64,000 nt of DNA, taken from NCBI GenBank assembly GCA_020635905.1, contig JACJYV010000005.1, positions 62,001-126,000 on the forward strand, in the 5' to 3' direction. This DNA is from Bacteroidia bacterium. GTDB taxonomy: Bacteria; Bacteroidota; Bacteroidia; J057; JADKCL01. A program made the translations under genes and the position numbers. This document shows positions 51,049-59,629 of this stretch, one piece after another; position 1 is the stretch's first letter, and every line of letters starts with the position of its first letter. Under the pieces are notes generated by a model. The model was not told where the DNA came from, searched no databases, and was given only the letters and a program-made list of their open reading frames with translations.

Positions 51049-52299
51049 TCAGGCCGATTGCTTCATTCTCGACTCAATGGCGGCCATTCGTTGCAAAAGG
51101 GTGGGGTGAGAATAATGCCAGAAAACATACCACGGATGGGGATTGAGGTTGGAAAGATTGTCTGTGTGAATGCGTACCAAGGCCTGCAACATCACCTTTC
51201 CATCGTAAGTATCTGTGGCGTAGGCGTCGGCCTCGTACTCATTTTTACGGGAAAAGGCATTCATCCCCAGTCCAAGCAACTCAGAAACAGGTGAATACAA
51301 AAATCCAAATGCAATCAGATTGAGGTGAATGGAGTATTGACTGCCGCCCAACGCTTCTGACAAAACGGGGCTGGAAACCATGCGTGACAGCAAAAACAGC
51401 AGCAAGCCTGTCGAAGCCATGGAGATCAAATAGGACCAGATAATGTGTTTTTTCTTGTAATGTCCTGTTTCGTGAGCCAAAATGGCCACCAACTCGGGCA
51501 CGCTGTGCTGTGCAATCAGGGTATCAAACAACACAATCCGTTTCTGACGGCCAAACCCGGCAAAAAAAGCGTTGCTTTTGGCCGATCTTTTGGAGCCGTC
51601 CATCACCATGATCTTTTTCACAGGAAAATCCACGGAACTGGCATACGTGTCAATGGCTTCCTTCAGTTCACCCTCTTCCAGAGGTTGAAGTTTATTGAAT
51701 AGAGGCAAAATCAGGGTTGGAAAAAGGACTGAGGCACCCACCATGATCAGGGCAGAAACTCCCCAAAACCAAATCCAGAAATCAGCCTCCAGCCACTCAA
51801 TCAGAAAAATCAGCAAAAACAAAATTCCTCCCCCCAAAAGAGCGGTCAGGGCATAATTTTTCAATTTATCGACCACAAATGTGCCCAGAGTCATTTTATT
51901 GAAGCCAAATTTTTCCTCGATCACAAAGATATTATAGAGGGAAAAGGGCAGGGAAATCAGGTCATTTGCGAGGTACAAAATGCCAAAAAATGCCAAAGCC
52001 AGCCATTTTTCATTGGAAATAAAGGGCCTCAATGTGTCGTCGAGCCATCCCAGCAGCCCAAATGCAAGTACAATCAGGGTCAGGGCAAAGGAGAAACCAG
52101 AAGTCAAAAAACCAAACCGTGCCTTGGTACGGATGTATTCCTGGGATTTCCTGTACTTTTCGGGTTCATAAATCCCCTGCAAAGCAGGGGGCAAATCCGG
52201 ACTTAAGCGGCTCATATTCAACCAGTCCAAAAACTGATCCCAAAGAAAACTCCCTGCCAGGAAAACAACCAACACAATCAGCAAATCAAATGCATCCAT
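51049..52299 (-). CDS. M48 family membrane metallopeptidase (Ste24/CAAX-type)
   Basis: 416 residues, an integral-membrane zinc protease of the Ste24 type. It has several transmembrane segments, the zinc motif HETGH in VAILAHETGHYKKKH, and the third ligand E in NEYEADAYA. SKRSAKSNAFFAGFG and RIVLFDTLI are typical upstream elements. It has a Ste24-like N-terminus (YRKSQEYIRTKARFGF). In bacteria it is thought to clear damaged or misfolded membrane proteins. It stands alone between the Crp-type regulator and the ORF6N gene. Confidence 0.93.
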   Translation of the reverse strand: MDAFDLLIVLVVFLAGSFLWDQFLDWLNMSRLSPDLPPALQGIYEPEKYRKSQEYIRTKARFGFLTSGFSFALTLIVLAFGLLGWLDDTLRPFISNEKWLALAFFGILYLANDLISLPFSLYNIFVIEEKFGFNKMTLGTFVVDKLKNYALTALLGGGILFLLIFLIEWLEADFWIWFWGVSALIMVGASVLFPTLILPLFNKLQPLEEGELKEAIDTYASSVDFPVKKIMVMDGSKRSAKSNAFFAGFGRQKRIVLFDTLIAQHSVPELVAILAHETGHYKKKHIIWSYLISMASTGLLLFLLSRMVSSPVLSEALGGSQYSIHLNLIAFGFLYSPVSELLGLGMNAFSRKNEYEADAYATDTYDGKVMLQALVRIHTDNLSNLNPHPWYVFWHYSHPTLLQRMAAIESRMKQSA

Positions 52300-52487
52300 T
52301 TCGCAATTTAAGAAAATGTTGTGCTTGCAAAAATGACCCAGGATGTTACCATGAATTTACTTAAAATGCTCTACAAGAGCCACAGACCCACATTTTACCT
52401 TGAATCCTGGCCTTCAGCCTGTTACTTTTTGAAAAAACTTTCCATTGAAAATCCTCAGGCTGCCTCTATCATTGCCAAAAATCTTAT

Positions 52488-53033
52488 ATGGAAACATCAG
52501 AATCAAAACCCGGGGAAATCATTTCAGATGAAGTGGTTATGCACCAGATTTACCTCCTGCGTGGCGAAAAAGTCATTCTCGACCAGGATCTTGCCTTCTT
52601 ATATCAGGTCGAAACCAAGCAACTGAAACGGCAGGTACGTCGCAACATCGAGCGTTTTCCCGGGGATTTCATGTTCGAATTGAACGCAGAAGAAATCGAA
52701 AACTTGAGGTGCCAAATTGGCACCTCAAGTTGGGGAGGAACCCGCTACGCTCCCATGGCTTTTACCGAACAGGGGGTAGCCATGCTCTCCAGCGTGCTCA
52801 GCAGCCCGGTGGCTATTCAGGTGAATATCAGGATCATGCGGGTATTCACCCGCCTGCGCAAAATGCTGGGAACCCAGGAAGAAGTAAAGCAAAAAGTTAA
52901 GGAGCTTGAATTCAGGCTCAATACCCACGACGAGCAGATTGGCTCCCTCATCGACTTTTTGAAGCAATATTTTCAAACTGAAAACGAACGGGAAGCCATT
53001 GGATTCAAACTTGAATCCAAACAGGCAGGGTAG
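52488..53033 (+). CDS. ORF6N-domain protein (phage-type regulator)
   Basis: 181 residues with an N-terminal ORF6N (KilA-N-like) DNA-binding domain: IYLLRGEKVILDQDLAFLYQ, VETKQLKRQVRRNIERFP, DFMFELNAEEIENLR, APMAFTEQGVAMLSSVLSS and AIQVNIRIMRVFTRLRKML. A predicted coiled coil follows at the C-terminus (VKQKVKELEFRLNTHDEQIG). The family is common in phages and scattered in Bacteroidota chromosomes, often as solitary genes. No other phage genes are near. The coding sequence contains a 31-bp palindrome at 52701-52731. Confidence 0.9.
   Translation: METSESKPGEIISDEVVMHQIYLLRGEKVILDQDLAFLYQVETKQLKRQVRRNIERFPGDFMFELNAEEIENLRCQIGTSSWGGTRYAPMAFTEQGVAMLSSVLSSPVAIQVNIRIMRVFTRLRKMLGTQEEVKQKVKELEFRLNTHDEQIGSLIDFLKQYFQTENEREAIGFKLESKQAG
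52701..52731. promoter_or_regulatory. 31-bp palindrome inside the ORF6N gene
   Basis: AACTTGAGGTGCCAA (52701-52715) and its exact inverse complement (52717-52731) are separated by a single A. Both arms are perfect over 15 bp. It encodes the NLRCQIGTSS stretch between the DNA-binding core and the FTEQGVAML motif. It could be an operator for the encoded protein or an RNA hairpin. Confidence 0.6.
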
Positions 53034-53040
53034 CCAGGGG

Positions 53041-53886
53041 CTATTTCATCCTGGCCTGAAAAAATTTCAGGGCTTCTCCATTGGCCTCCTGAGCGGCGGC
53101 CTCATTATACCGCTGACCCGTAGGGTTGGCGAAAGCATGGTCTGCATCATAAGCCTTTACTTCCAGGCTCTTTTTGGCCTCATTCATATTGCTTTTGAAA
53201 TTATTGACCACATCCTCGTTGATCCATTTGTCCTGAGTGGGCCAGACCATCAGTACGTCTGCTTTCAGTTGCTTCAATCTGGTTGCATCCGTTTCAGGCA
53301 TGCCATAATACATCACACAGCCTGCCCCTTGCTTGCCAACCAGCAGGCTTGCCTGCATGGACCATCCTCCGCCAAAACACCAGCCAATGGTATAGATTTT
53401 GGCCTTTTTGCCTGCAAATTTTCGGGCGCCTGCAATGATGGCTTCGGCCCGCTCTTTGGTGCAGGCCTGCATGAACTGTGAAGCCTCCTCCCTGGTGGTG
53501 GCCACCTGCCCGTCGTACAGATCGAGTGCAATCACATTCACATCCCCCAGTTTTTCCTGCCAGCGCTCAGATTCACGCCTTACATAATCGTTCAGTCCCC
53601 ACCATTCGTGAAACACAAATAGCCACTTTTTGGAAGGATTCGCCGAAGGCAAAAAATAGGCTGAACCCTCTTTGCCACCTTCGGTGGCAAAGGTGATCAT
53701 TTTGCCCGCAGGCTCTTCCAGCACAAAGGGAGCCGGGGTTTCATGCATTCCCCGAAACTCAGAACTGCTTCCAAAAGAAGCAAAAACTGCATTGGGATCA
53801 GCTGAAGCCACAGGTTCACAACAGGAAGGCTGCTGCGCAAAACCTGAAAGGGGTAGCAAAAACAGGAAAAGGAGTGCTTTCTTCAT
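53041..53886 (-). CDS. exported dienelactone hydrolase family protein
   Basis: 281 residues, alpha/beta hydrolase with a signal peptide (MKKALLFLFLLPLSGFA). The catalytic triad is Cys in IGWCFGGGWS (dienelactone-hydrolase type Cys nucleophile), Asp in PTQDKWIN and His in DADHAFANP. Export is unusual relative to the classic cytosolic enzyme of chloroaromatic degradation and occurs in Bacteroidota paralogues; the substrate is unknown. An insert of about 45 residues (CCEPVASADPNAVFAS...) precedes the core. A TAAGTTTG -7-like box lies at 53960-53953 without a -33 box. Convergent with ORF6N. Confidence 0.9.
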   Translation of the reverse strand: MKKALLFLFLLPLSGFAQQPSCCEPVASADPNAVFASFGSSSEFRGMHETPAPFVLEEPAGKMITFATEGGKEGSAYFLPSANPSKKWLFVFHEWWGLNDYVRRESERWQEKLGDVNVIALDLYDGQVATTREEASQFMQACTKERAEAIIAGARKFAGKKAKIYTIGWCFGGGWSMQASLLVGKQGAGCVMYYGMPETDATRLKQLKADVLMVWPTQDKWINEDVVNNFKSNMNEAKKSLEVKAYDADHAFANPTGQRYNEAAAQEANGEALKFFQARMK

Positions 53887-53957
53887 AACTGTAATCTTTT
53901 CGGGGACCTTTACCCTAAACCATCCTGAAATTCATTTTGTTCTCACAGCGGCCAAAC

Positions 53958-55640
53958 TTACATTTTCCCTTCCACCATGCCCATGATTTCATCACTTTTC
54001 TGCCGGGATTGGGCAATCAGGTTGTTCACCTTCGCGGTCATATCTGCTTTCCAGGCTTCGTCCTTGATTCCACCCAGATTGATTTTCACATTCAGTCCCG
54101 CGCCATGAACGGCCGCATGGGTACAAAGTGCGCCCACCCCTGCGTCCGTAATGGAGGCTTCCAGCCCTTCATTGGCCATGGCGTTCAGCAGATCATAGCT
54201 TTTAAACGAGGTTTGCATGACCCGAAAGGGAATCTCAGCTGCATACTTGCTGGCCGTTTCAATGGCTTCCGCCCGAATTTTATCCTCTTCTGCATTTCCT
54301 TTAGGCAGACGCATGGCCTCCATCATTTGGTTAAAAGCCCGCGTATCTTCATCGATCAGGTAAAGCAATTCATCCTTGAGCGCCTGCGCCCGCACCGCCC
54401 AATCACTGTAAAAGGGAATCCGAGCATCCCAACCCCGCTTTCCAGCCGATAAATTGGCCACCATACCACCCAACGAGGCACCCAAAGCGCCACATAAAGC
54501 GGCCACAGATCCGCCACCAGGTGCGGGAGAATCAGACAAAGTCTCATTGCAAAACTGACGCAGGTTCAGGTTGACCAGTTTGGGGCCTGAATTGGCTTCA
54601 ATGGCATACTCAATGATCTTTTCTTTGGGATCAAAGGGCTTCAATTCAGCCAATCCCATGGATTTGATCGCAATCTGAATCAATTCTTCCTCAGAAGCTC
54701 CTTCACTCCATTCTGATTTTTTCAGAAAATAACGGCCTGCATCTGTCAGCGCTTTCTTGGGCAAAAGGCCGATCAGTTCAGAGCCTGTGACCCGCAATCC
54801 GCGCTGGTGGGCAGACTCCACGCAGGCATCAAAAGCCACGTGCAGGGGTGTAACACTGATGTCCGTGAGGTTCATGGAAACCTGAGCAATCCCGTATTCC
54901 TCCACAAACCAACCAATTCCCTTGACTGCCTTCAGCATGCCTGGCTCATTGATGGGCTTTCCATTGGCATCCAGCACCTTTTTGCCCCAGGGAGTTCCGT
55001 CCTCCGTTTTGGGGCGACCCGCTTCGCGCACATCGTAGGCCACAGAATTGGCGCGTCGTACAGATTTGGTGTTAAGGTTCACGTTGTAGGCGATCAGAAA
55101 ATCGCGCACTCCAATGGCGGTCTGGCCAGATTTTGCGTGATATTCCTGAGGGCCAAAATCGGGCTTCCATTCAGGTTGATAGATCTTGGTGGCAAAGCCT
55201 TCGTATTCACCTGCCCGCAAAACCGCCAGGTTTTTGCGGTTGGGAGCAGTTGCCGCCTTCTCGTAGAAATAAACGGGAATGCCCAGTTCCTCTCCCACCC
55301 TTTTGCCCAATTTGCGTGCATATTCAATGCATTCTTCAAAGGAAATTCCGCTGATTGGGATCAAAGGACAGACGTCCGTGGCGCCCATGCGGGGATGCGC
55401 ACCCTGATGCTTGCGCATGTCGATTAGCTGACCAGCCTTTTTGATGGCGCGAAAGGCCGCCTCAATCACGGGTTCGGGTTCGCCCACAAAAGTAACCACC
55501 GTACGGTTGGTCGAAGCGCCCGGATCCACATCCAGCAGGCTGATGCCTGCTACAGCTTCGATTTCCGCCGTAATCTGGCGGATGATTTCCAGGTCATTTC
55601 CTTCGCTGAAATTGGGAACACACTCGATCAGTTTTTTCAT
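53958..55640 (-). CDS. ftcD: bifunctional glutamate formimidoyltransferase / formimidoyltetrahydrofolate cyclodeaminase
   Basis: 560 residues joining the transferase (residues 1 to ~300) and cyclodeaminase (from ~365, QFCNETLSDSPAPGGGSVAA) of the histidine catabolic route to glutamate, as in animal FTCD. The transferase carries the catalytic H82 (HQGAHPRMGATDV), IECVPNFSEG at the start and VEEYGIAQVSMNLTDI. No hut genes (hutH, hutU, hutI) are in the window. It has its own strong promoter 20 bp above the ATG, so it is likely expressed as a single gene. Confidence 0.95.
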   Translation of the reverse strand: MKKLIECVPNFSEGNDLEIIRQITAEIEAVAGISLLDVDPGASTNRTVVTFVGEPEPVIEAAFRAIKKAGQLIDMRKHQGAHPRMGATDVCPLIPISGISFEECIEYARKLGKRVGEELGIPVYFYEKAATAPNRKNLAVLRAGEYEGFATKIYQPEWKPDFGPQEYHAKSGQTAIGVRDFLIAYNVNLNTKSVRRANSVAYDVREAGRPKTEDGTPWGKKVLDANGKPINEPGMLKAVKGIGWFVEEYGIAQVSMNLTDISVTPLHVAFDACVESAHQRGLRVTGSELIGLLPKKALTDAGRYFLKKSEWSEGASEEELIQIAIKSMGLAELKPFDPKEKIIEYAIEANSGPKLVNLNLRQFCNETLSDSPAPGGGSVAALCGALGASLGGMVANLSAGKRGWDARIPFYSDWAVRAQALKDELLYLIDEDTRAFNQMMEAMRLPKGNAEEDKIRAEAIETASKYAAEIPFRVMQTSFKSYDLLNAMANEGLEASITDAGVGALCTHAAVHGAGLNVKINLGGIKDEAWKADMTAKVNNLIAQSRQKSDEIMGMVEGKM

Positions 55641-55659
55641 TTTATCCTTTATTTGAGGA

Positions 55660-55691
55660 CAAATTTAGGTGCTGAAGGTGGGTTCGCCAAA
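55660..55691 (-). promoter_or_regulatory. consensus promoter of ftcD
   Basis: On the minus strand TTTG (55691-55688), exactly 20 bp, TAAATTTG (55667-55660): a full match to TTTG-N20-TAnnTTTG. The expected start of transcription is 7-8 bp downstream, leaving a very short leader before ATG 55640. Confidence 0.85.
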
Positions 55692-55710
55692 TGCCAAATC
55701 TGGCCAGATG

Positions 55711-56817
55711 CTATTTCTCCAGAATAATTTTTTGGCAGCCCAATCCATGAATTTTTAGAAAATACATTCCCCCTGAAAAACCATCCAAATTCAGCTCGGG
55801 CTGATTTGCATTCAGACTTCCCTTTCCCACACTTTGTCCGTTTGCATTCAATAATTCATAGAAAACAGGAGCACCTGAGAGACCTGAAATCTCCAACTTT
55901 CCCCCAGAAGGGTTGGGAGAAATCCCCCATTTCCTACCTGCTTCAAAATCCCTTTCCACCGTACAATTGCCGGATTGAGTGAACAACAAAAACTGGAAAA
56001 CACAGGTTCCAATCCAGTTTCCATTGCGGTATTCATCCGCACGGATGGCGACAGCATAAATTCCCAACTGGTTGGAATTGAGCCAATAAAGCGTTCCCAA
56101 TTGCTGATCCACATAAAAATTTCCTCCCCCGGACAGGTCAGGATAAGTATAGCCAGTAGCCATTACCACGGGAGTAACCTGAAAATGAAGCGAGTCACCA
56201 TTGGATTCCAGCCAGGCTGGTGAATAAATGAAAGGCTGGCCCAAACACACCAAAGCCGTGGAGTCATTCTGAGGGCGGGGAGTGGAATTCGAATTCAATT
56301 GAGGATCAACCAAAAAAGTGGAATAAACCTCCAGACTTGTCGAACCACTATTTTGCATATTGGAGATGCCTGAAACCCAGGCATTGTCGGTCCACTCAAT
56401 GCGGTAGGTTCCTGGCTGGGTAAGCGAAAACTGAGCCTGGTAAACACTCCTTTTGATGGTTGAGTTTCCAATGGGAGTTGTGGGTGAACCCGTAGGCACC
56501 AAAACCGTATAAATCCCATTGGTAGCCGGAAAACTGCAGCTAAGAGACGGGAAAACGGGATCCGTTCCTGAGGTTCCATTCTGACGTGGAACATTCTGCA
56601 AAACTGCCACTACATTTCCATTCTGGTCTTTCAGGCTCAAATGCACCTCGCATCGATCCACCAGGGCAGGAGCCGGGTCGGTCAGCGTAATCAGACGAAA
56701 AGTGTACACATTTCCGCCATTATGATCCACCTCAATCCAGGCGGCATAATTGTGCGAGGCGTGGGCAATTGGAAAAATGAAAAACAGAGCCAGAAAATGC
56801 AGGATAATTCTTTTCAT
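55711..56817 (-). CDS. secreted SHIVG-like T9SS protein, short form
   Basis: 368 residues from ATG 56817, where the signal peptide begins (MKRIILHFLALFFIFPIAHA); the frame is open 55 codons further without coding character. It shares the architecture of the 943-residue protein at 10665-13496: an A-S-H start after cleavage, a GDSLHFQVTPV segment (matching GDSLSYSL), a TYPDLSGGGNFYVD block and ADEYRNGNWIGTCVFQF (matching NEWRNGVLINTYVRDVQ). It lacks the long PKD part and the CCRN motif. It ends with a sorting domain (WGISPNPSGGKLEISGLSG ... GMYFLKIHGLGCQKIIL). Confidence 0.83.
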   Translation of the reverse strand: MKRIILHFLALFFIFPIAHASHNYAAWIEVDHNGGNVYTFRLITLTDPAPALVDRCEVHLSLKDQNGNVVAVLQNVPRQNGTSGTDPVFPSLSCSFPATNGIYTVLVPTGSPTTPIGNSTIKRSVYQAQFSLTQPGTYRIEWTDNAWVSGISNMQNSGSTSLEVYSTFLVDPQLNSNSTPRPQNDSTALVCLGQPFIYSPAWLESNGDSLHFQVTPVVMATGYTYPDLSGGGNFYVDQQLGTLYWLNSNQLGIYAVAIRADEYRNGNWIGTCVFQFLLFTQSGNCTVERDFEAGRKWGISPNPSGGKLEISGLSGAPVFYELLNANGQSVGKGSLNANQPELNLDGFSGGMYFLKIHGLGCQKIILEK

Positions 56818-56891
56818 AGTGATTCTGTTCCACGCAGGAAGGATAAAAATCAGAATAATCCGCCCTGAAGTACCCTCTTTTAACAATTGGG

Positions 56892-56923
56892 TTTGAAATC
56901 CGTTATGCAATATGTAGCTTTTG
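56892..56923 (+). promoter_or_regulatory. promoter-like pair upstream of the VWA gene
   Basis: TTTG at 56892-56895, a 19-bp spacer, then TAGCTTTTG (56915-56923), which is TAnnTTTG with one extra T. It places transcription start shortly before ATG 56939. Confidence 0.45.
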
Positions 56924-56938
56924 ATCAAAATTCCCTGC

Positions 56939-58033
56939 ATGATAGGTTTCAGATTTTCAGAATTCCAATCTGAGGAAGGCAAAAAACCGCCCTTCGAACG
57001 CCTGCTGGATATTTTCCTGGAATTGATGGTTCACACCGCGGGAGACGTGGGCGAAGCCATGAACTGGATGAATATTCTGGATCGCAAGTATAATCTCACC
57101 AACGACGATTATGCCATGGGGGATTTTTACGAAGACCTCAAGAAAAAGGGCTACATCAAAGAGGATGGGCAGGGCGACGCCAATATGACGGCCAAATCTG
57201 AACGGAGTATTCGCCGCAACAGCCTGGATCAGATCTTTGGAAAACTGCGCAAATCTCAGCGGGGACAGCATCGCACGCCTGTAACGGGTCAGGGAGACGA
57301 AAAAAGCGCCGAGCATCGCAAATTTGAGTTTGGTGATTCGCCTGAAAACATTGCCATGACGGAAAGTCTGCGCAACGCCCAGATCAGACATGGAATGGGA
57401 GAATTTAACCTGGCTGAAGATGATCTGGAAATCATAGAAACAGAATACACCACCCAGGTTTCCACCGTGCTGATGATCGACATCAGTCACTCCATGATCC
57501 TGTATGGTGAGGACCGCATCACTCCCGCCAAAAAGACGGCCATGGCCCTCTCTGAGCTGATCACCACTCGTTATCCCAAAGATACCCTGGATATTTTGGT
57601 GTTTGGCAACGATGCCTGGCAGATTGAGATCAAAGATTTGCCTTACCTGGAAGTAGGTCCTTACCATACCAATACCGTGGCTGGCCTCGAACTGGCGATG
57701 GATATTCTGCGCCGCAGGCGCAATCCCAATAAGCAGATTTTCATGATCACGGATGGCAAACCCACCTGCCTCAAGGAGGGGATTGAATACTATAAAAACA
57801 GCTGGGGACTGGATCGCAAGATTCTCAATAAATGTTTCAATCTGGCCGCCCAGTGCCGCAAAATCAAAATCCCCATCACCACCTTCATGATCGCTCAAGA
57901 TCCTTATTTACAGCAGTTTGTGCGCGATTTTACCGAAATCAACAACGGACGGGCCTTTTATTCCAGTCTGAAGGGGTTAGGTGAATTTGTGTATGAAGAT
58001 TTCGAAAAAAACCGCAGGAAGAACGTAAGATAA
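56939..58033 (+). CDS. VWA-domain protein, partner of the downstream AAA protein
   Basis: 364 residues from ATG 56939. A helical, charged N-terminal half (to ~165) precedes a von Willebrand A domain with the MIDAS motif DISHS in VLMIDISHSMILYGEDR. The conserved threonine and aspartate are around HTNTVAGLELAM and FMITDGKPTC. No signal peptide, so cytoplasmic. The AAA gene follows 20 bp later, the classic VWA plus MoxR/ChlI-type ATPase pairing used for metal insertion or protein remodelling. Function of this pair in Bacteroidota is unestablished. Confidence 0.9.
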   Translation: MIGFRFSEFQSEEGKKPPFERLLDIFLELMVHTAGDVGEAMNWMNILDRKYNLTNDDYAMGDFYEDLKKKGYIKEDGQGDANMTAKSERSIRRNSLDQIFGKLRKSQRGQHRTPVTGQGDEKSAEHRKFEFGDSPENIAMTESLRNAQIRHGMGEFNLAEDDLEIIETEYTTQVSTVLMIDISHSMILYGEDRITPAKKTAMALSELITTRYPKDTLDILVFGNDAWQIEIKDLPYLEVGPYHTNTVAGLELAMDILRRRRNPNKQIFMITDGKPTCLKEGIEYYKNSWGLDRKILNKCFNLAAQCRKIKIPITTFMIAQDPYLQQFVRDFTEINNGRAFYSSLKGLGEFVYEDFEKNRRKNVR

Positions 58034-58053
58034 TACCCATTCAAGAAAAATAA

Positions 58054-59559
58054 ATGCAAGTCGCAGACCTCACTCAAATCAAAACCCTCGGCGCGCTCCG
58101 CGAAGCGGGATATCAAACCCGCAGCATCAAAGACGAATTGCGCGAAAATCTGATTTATCGCCTGAAGCATAAATTGCCCGTGTTTCAGGGCATTCATGGA
58201 TACGAGGACACCGTTATTCCCGATGTGGAACGCGCCCTCCTTTCGCGCCACAACATGATTCTGCTGGGCCTGCGCGGACAAGCCAAAACCCGTCTGGCAC
58301 GCATGATGGTGGGACTTTTGGATGAATACATTCCCGTGGTGGAAGGCGCTGACCTGAACGACGATCCCTTCAATCCCATTACCCATTTTGCCCACGAACT
58401 GATCGCCCAAAAGGGCGATGACACGCCCATTGCCTGGCTGCACCGCGACGAGCGCTATGCCGAAAAGCTGGCTACGCCAGATGTTTCCGTCGCCGACCTG
58501 ATTGGCGATGTGGACCCCATCAAAGCTGCAAACCTGCGGCTGAGCTATGCTGACGAGCGGGTGATTCACTTTGGACTCGTCCCCCGATCCAATCGCAGCA
58601 TATTTGTAATCAACGAGTTACCCGACCTCCAGGCCCGCATTCAGGTGGCCCTTTTCAACATCCTGCAGGAAGGCGACATCCAGATTCGCGGATTCAAATT
58701 GCGCATGCCTTTGGATATCCAGTTTGTCTTTACCGCGAATCCTGAGGACTACACCAACCGCGGCTCCATCGTCACCCCACTCAAAGACAGGATTGAAAGC
58801 CAGATTCTGACCCATTACCCCAAAACCATTGAGGTTTCCAAGGTCATTACCCGGCAGGAAGCCCACCTGGCCGAGGCCCAGAAAGCCAGCGTCAAACTGC
58901 ACGAACTTGCCCACGATCTGGTCGAACAAATCGCAGTGGAAGCCCGGGGCAGCGAATATGTGGACCAAAACAGTGGTGTTTCAGCCCGTTTGACCATTTC
59001 TGCTTACGAAAATCTGGTTTCTGCCGCAGAAAGGAGAGCCCTGATCAACGGGGAAACGGGAACCCATATTCGGGTTTCCGACCTCTGGGGAGTGGTACCT
59101 GCCATCACGGGAAAAATCGAGCTTGTTTATGAAGGCGAGCAGGAAGGTCCATCCATTGTGGCTCAAAATCTGATTGGAAAAGCCATTCGCAGCCTTTTTC
59201 CCAATTATTTTCCCAACCCTGAAAAATTCAAACGAAGCGCTGACCAAAATCCCTACACCCCCATCAGCAAGTGGTTTAGTGGGGGAAATTCTTTGGATTT
59301 ACTGCATAATCTCTCTTTGGAAGAGTACACCAAAGCATTATTTGGAGTGCCCGGACTTGAATCCCTGGTGAAAAAACACCATCCCCAGGCGGGCCTTCCT
59401 GAACGCTTATTTTTGATGGAATTCGTTTTGCATGGCATGGCCGAATTTTCCCTGATCAGCAAAAACGGATTGGAAGCAGGTTTGAAGTTTGGGGACATCA
59501 TTTCGGGCATGTTTTCAGGTGGATTTGATGAAGAGGATTTGGAAGAAGATGATTTATAA
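58054..59559 (+). CDS. MoxR/magnesium-chelatase-I-like AAA+ ATPase
   Basis: 501 residues. The AAA+ core covers about residues 40-330, with a P-loop written GLRGQAKT (residues 72-79, in place of GxxGxGKS/T), a Walker B-like FVINELPDL, sensor-1-like FVFTANPEDYTNRG and the arginine-bearing TPLKDRIESQI. Large insertions compared with MoxR (residues ~95-150) and a C-terminal ~150-residue tail with an acidic end (DEEDLEEDDL) are notable. Paired with the VWA gene upstream (20 bp), hence probably a chelatase-like two-component machine. Substrate unknown; no tetrapyrrole or methanol dehydrogenase genes are nearby. Confidence 0.9.
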   Translation: MQVADLTQIKTLGALREAGYQTRSIKDELRENLIYRLKHKLPVFQGIHGYEDTVIPDVERALLSRHNMILLGLRGQAKTRLARMMVGLLDEYIPVVEGADLNDDPFNPITHFAHELIAQKGDDTPIAWLHRDERYAEKLATPDVSVADLIGDVDPIKAANLRLSYADERVIHFGLVPRSNRSIFVINELPDLQARIQVALFNILQEGDIQIRGFKLRMPLDIQFVFTANPEDYTNRGSIVTPLKDRIESQILTHYPKTIEVSKVITRQEAHLAEAQKASVKLHELAHDLVEQIAVEARGSEYVDQNSGVSARLTISAYENLVSAAERRALINGETGTHIRVSDLWGVVPAITGKIELVYEGEQEGPSIVAQNLIGKAIRSLFPNYFPNPEKFKRSADQNPYTPISKWFSGGNSLDLLHNLSLEEYTKALFGVPGLESLVKKHHPQAGLPERLFLMEFVLHGMAEFSLISKNGLEAGLKFGDIISGMFSGGFDEEDLEEDDL

Positions 59560-59629
59560 CAAAAATTTCAAATTGGACGTTTACCAAAAACCCGAAATAG
59601 CCTTATATTGAGTTAAGTTTAAATCCAAA

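Noticed and set aside
54807..55427. 206-codon plus-strand frame across ftcD
   Set aside because: Shadow of ftcD; the minus-strand protein keeps both enzyme domains and catalytic residues.
56957..57898. 313-codon minus-strand frame
   Set aside because: Antisense to the VWA gene, with MIDAS and helical regions conserved only in the plus-strand reading.
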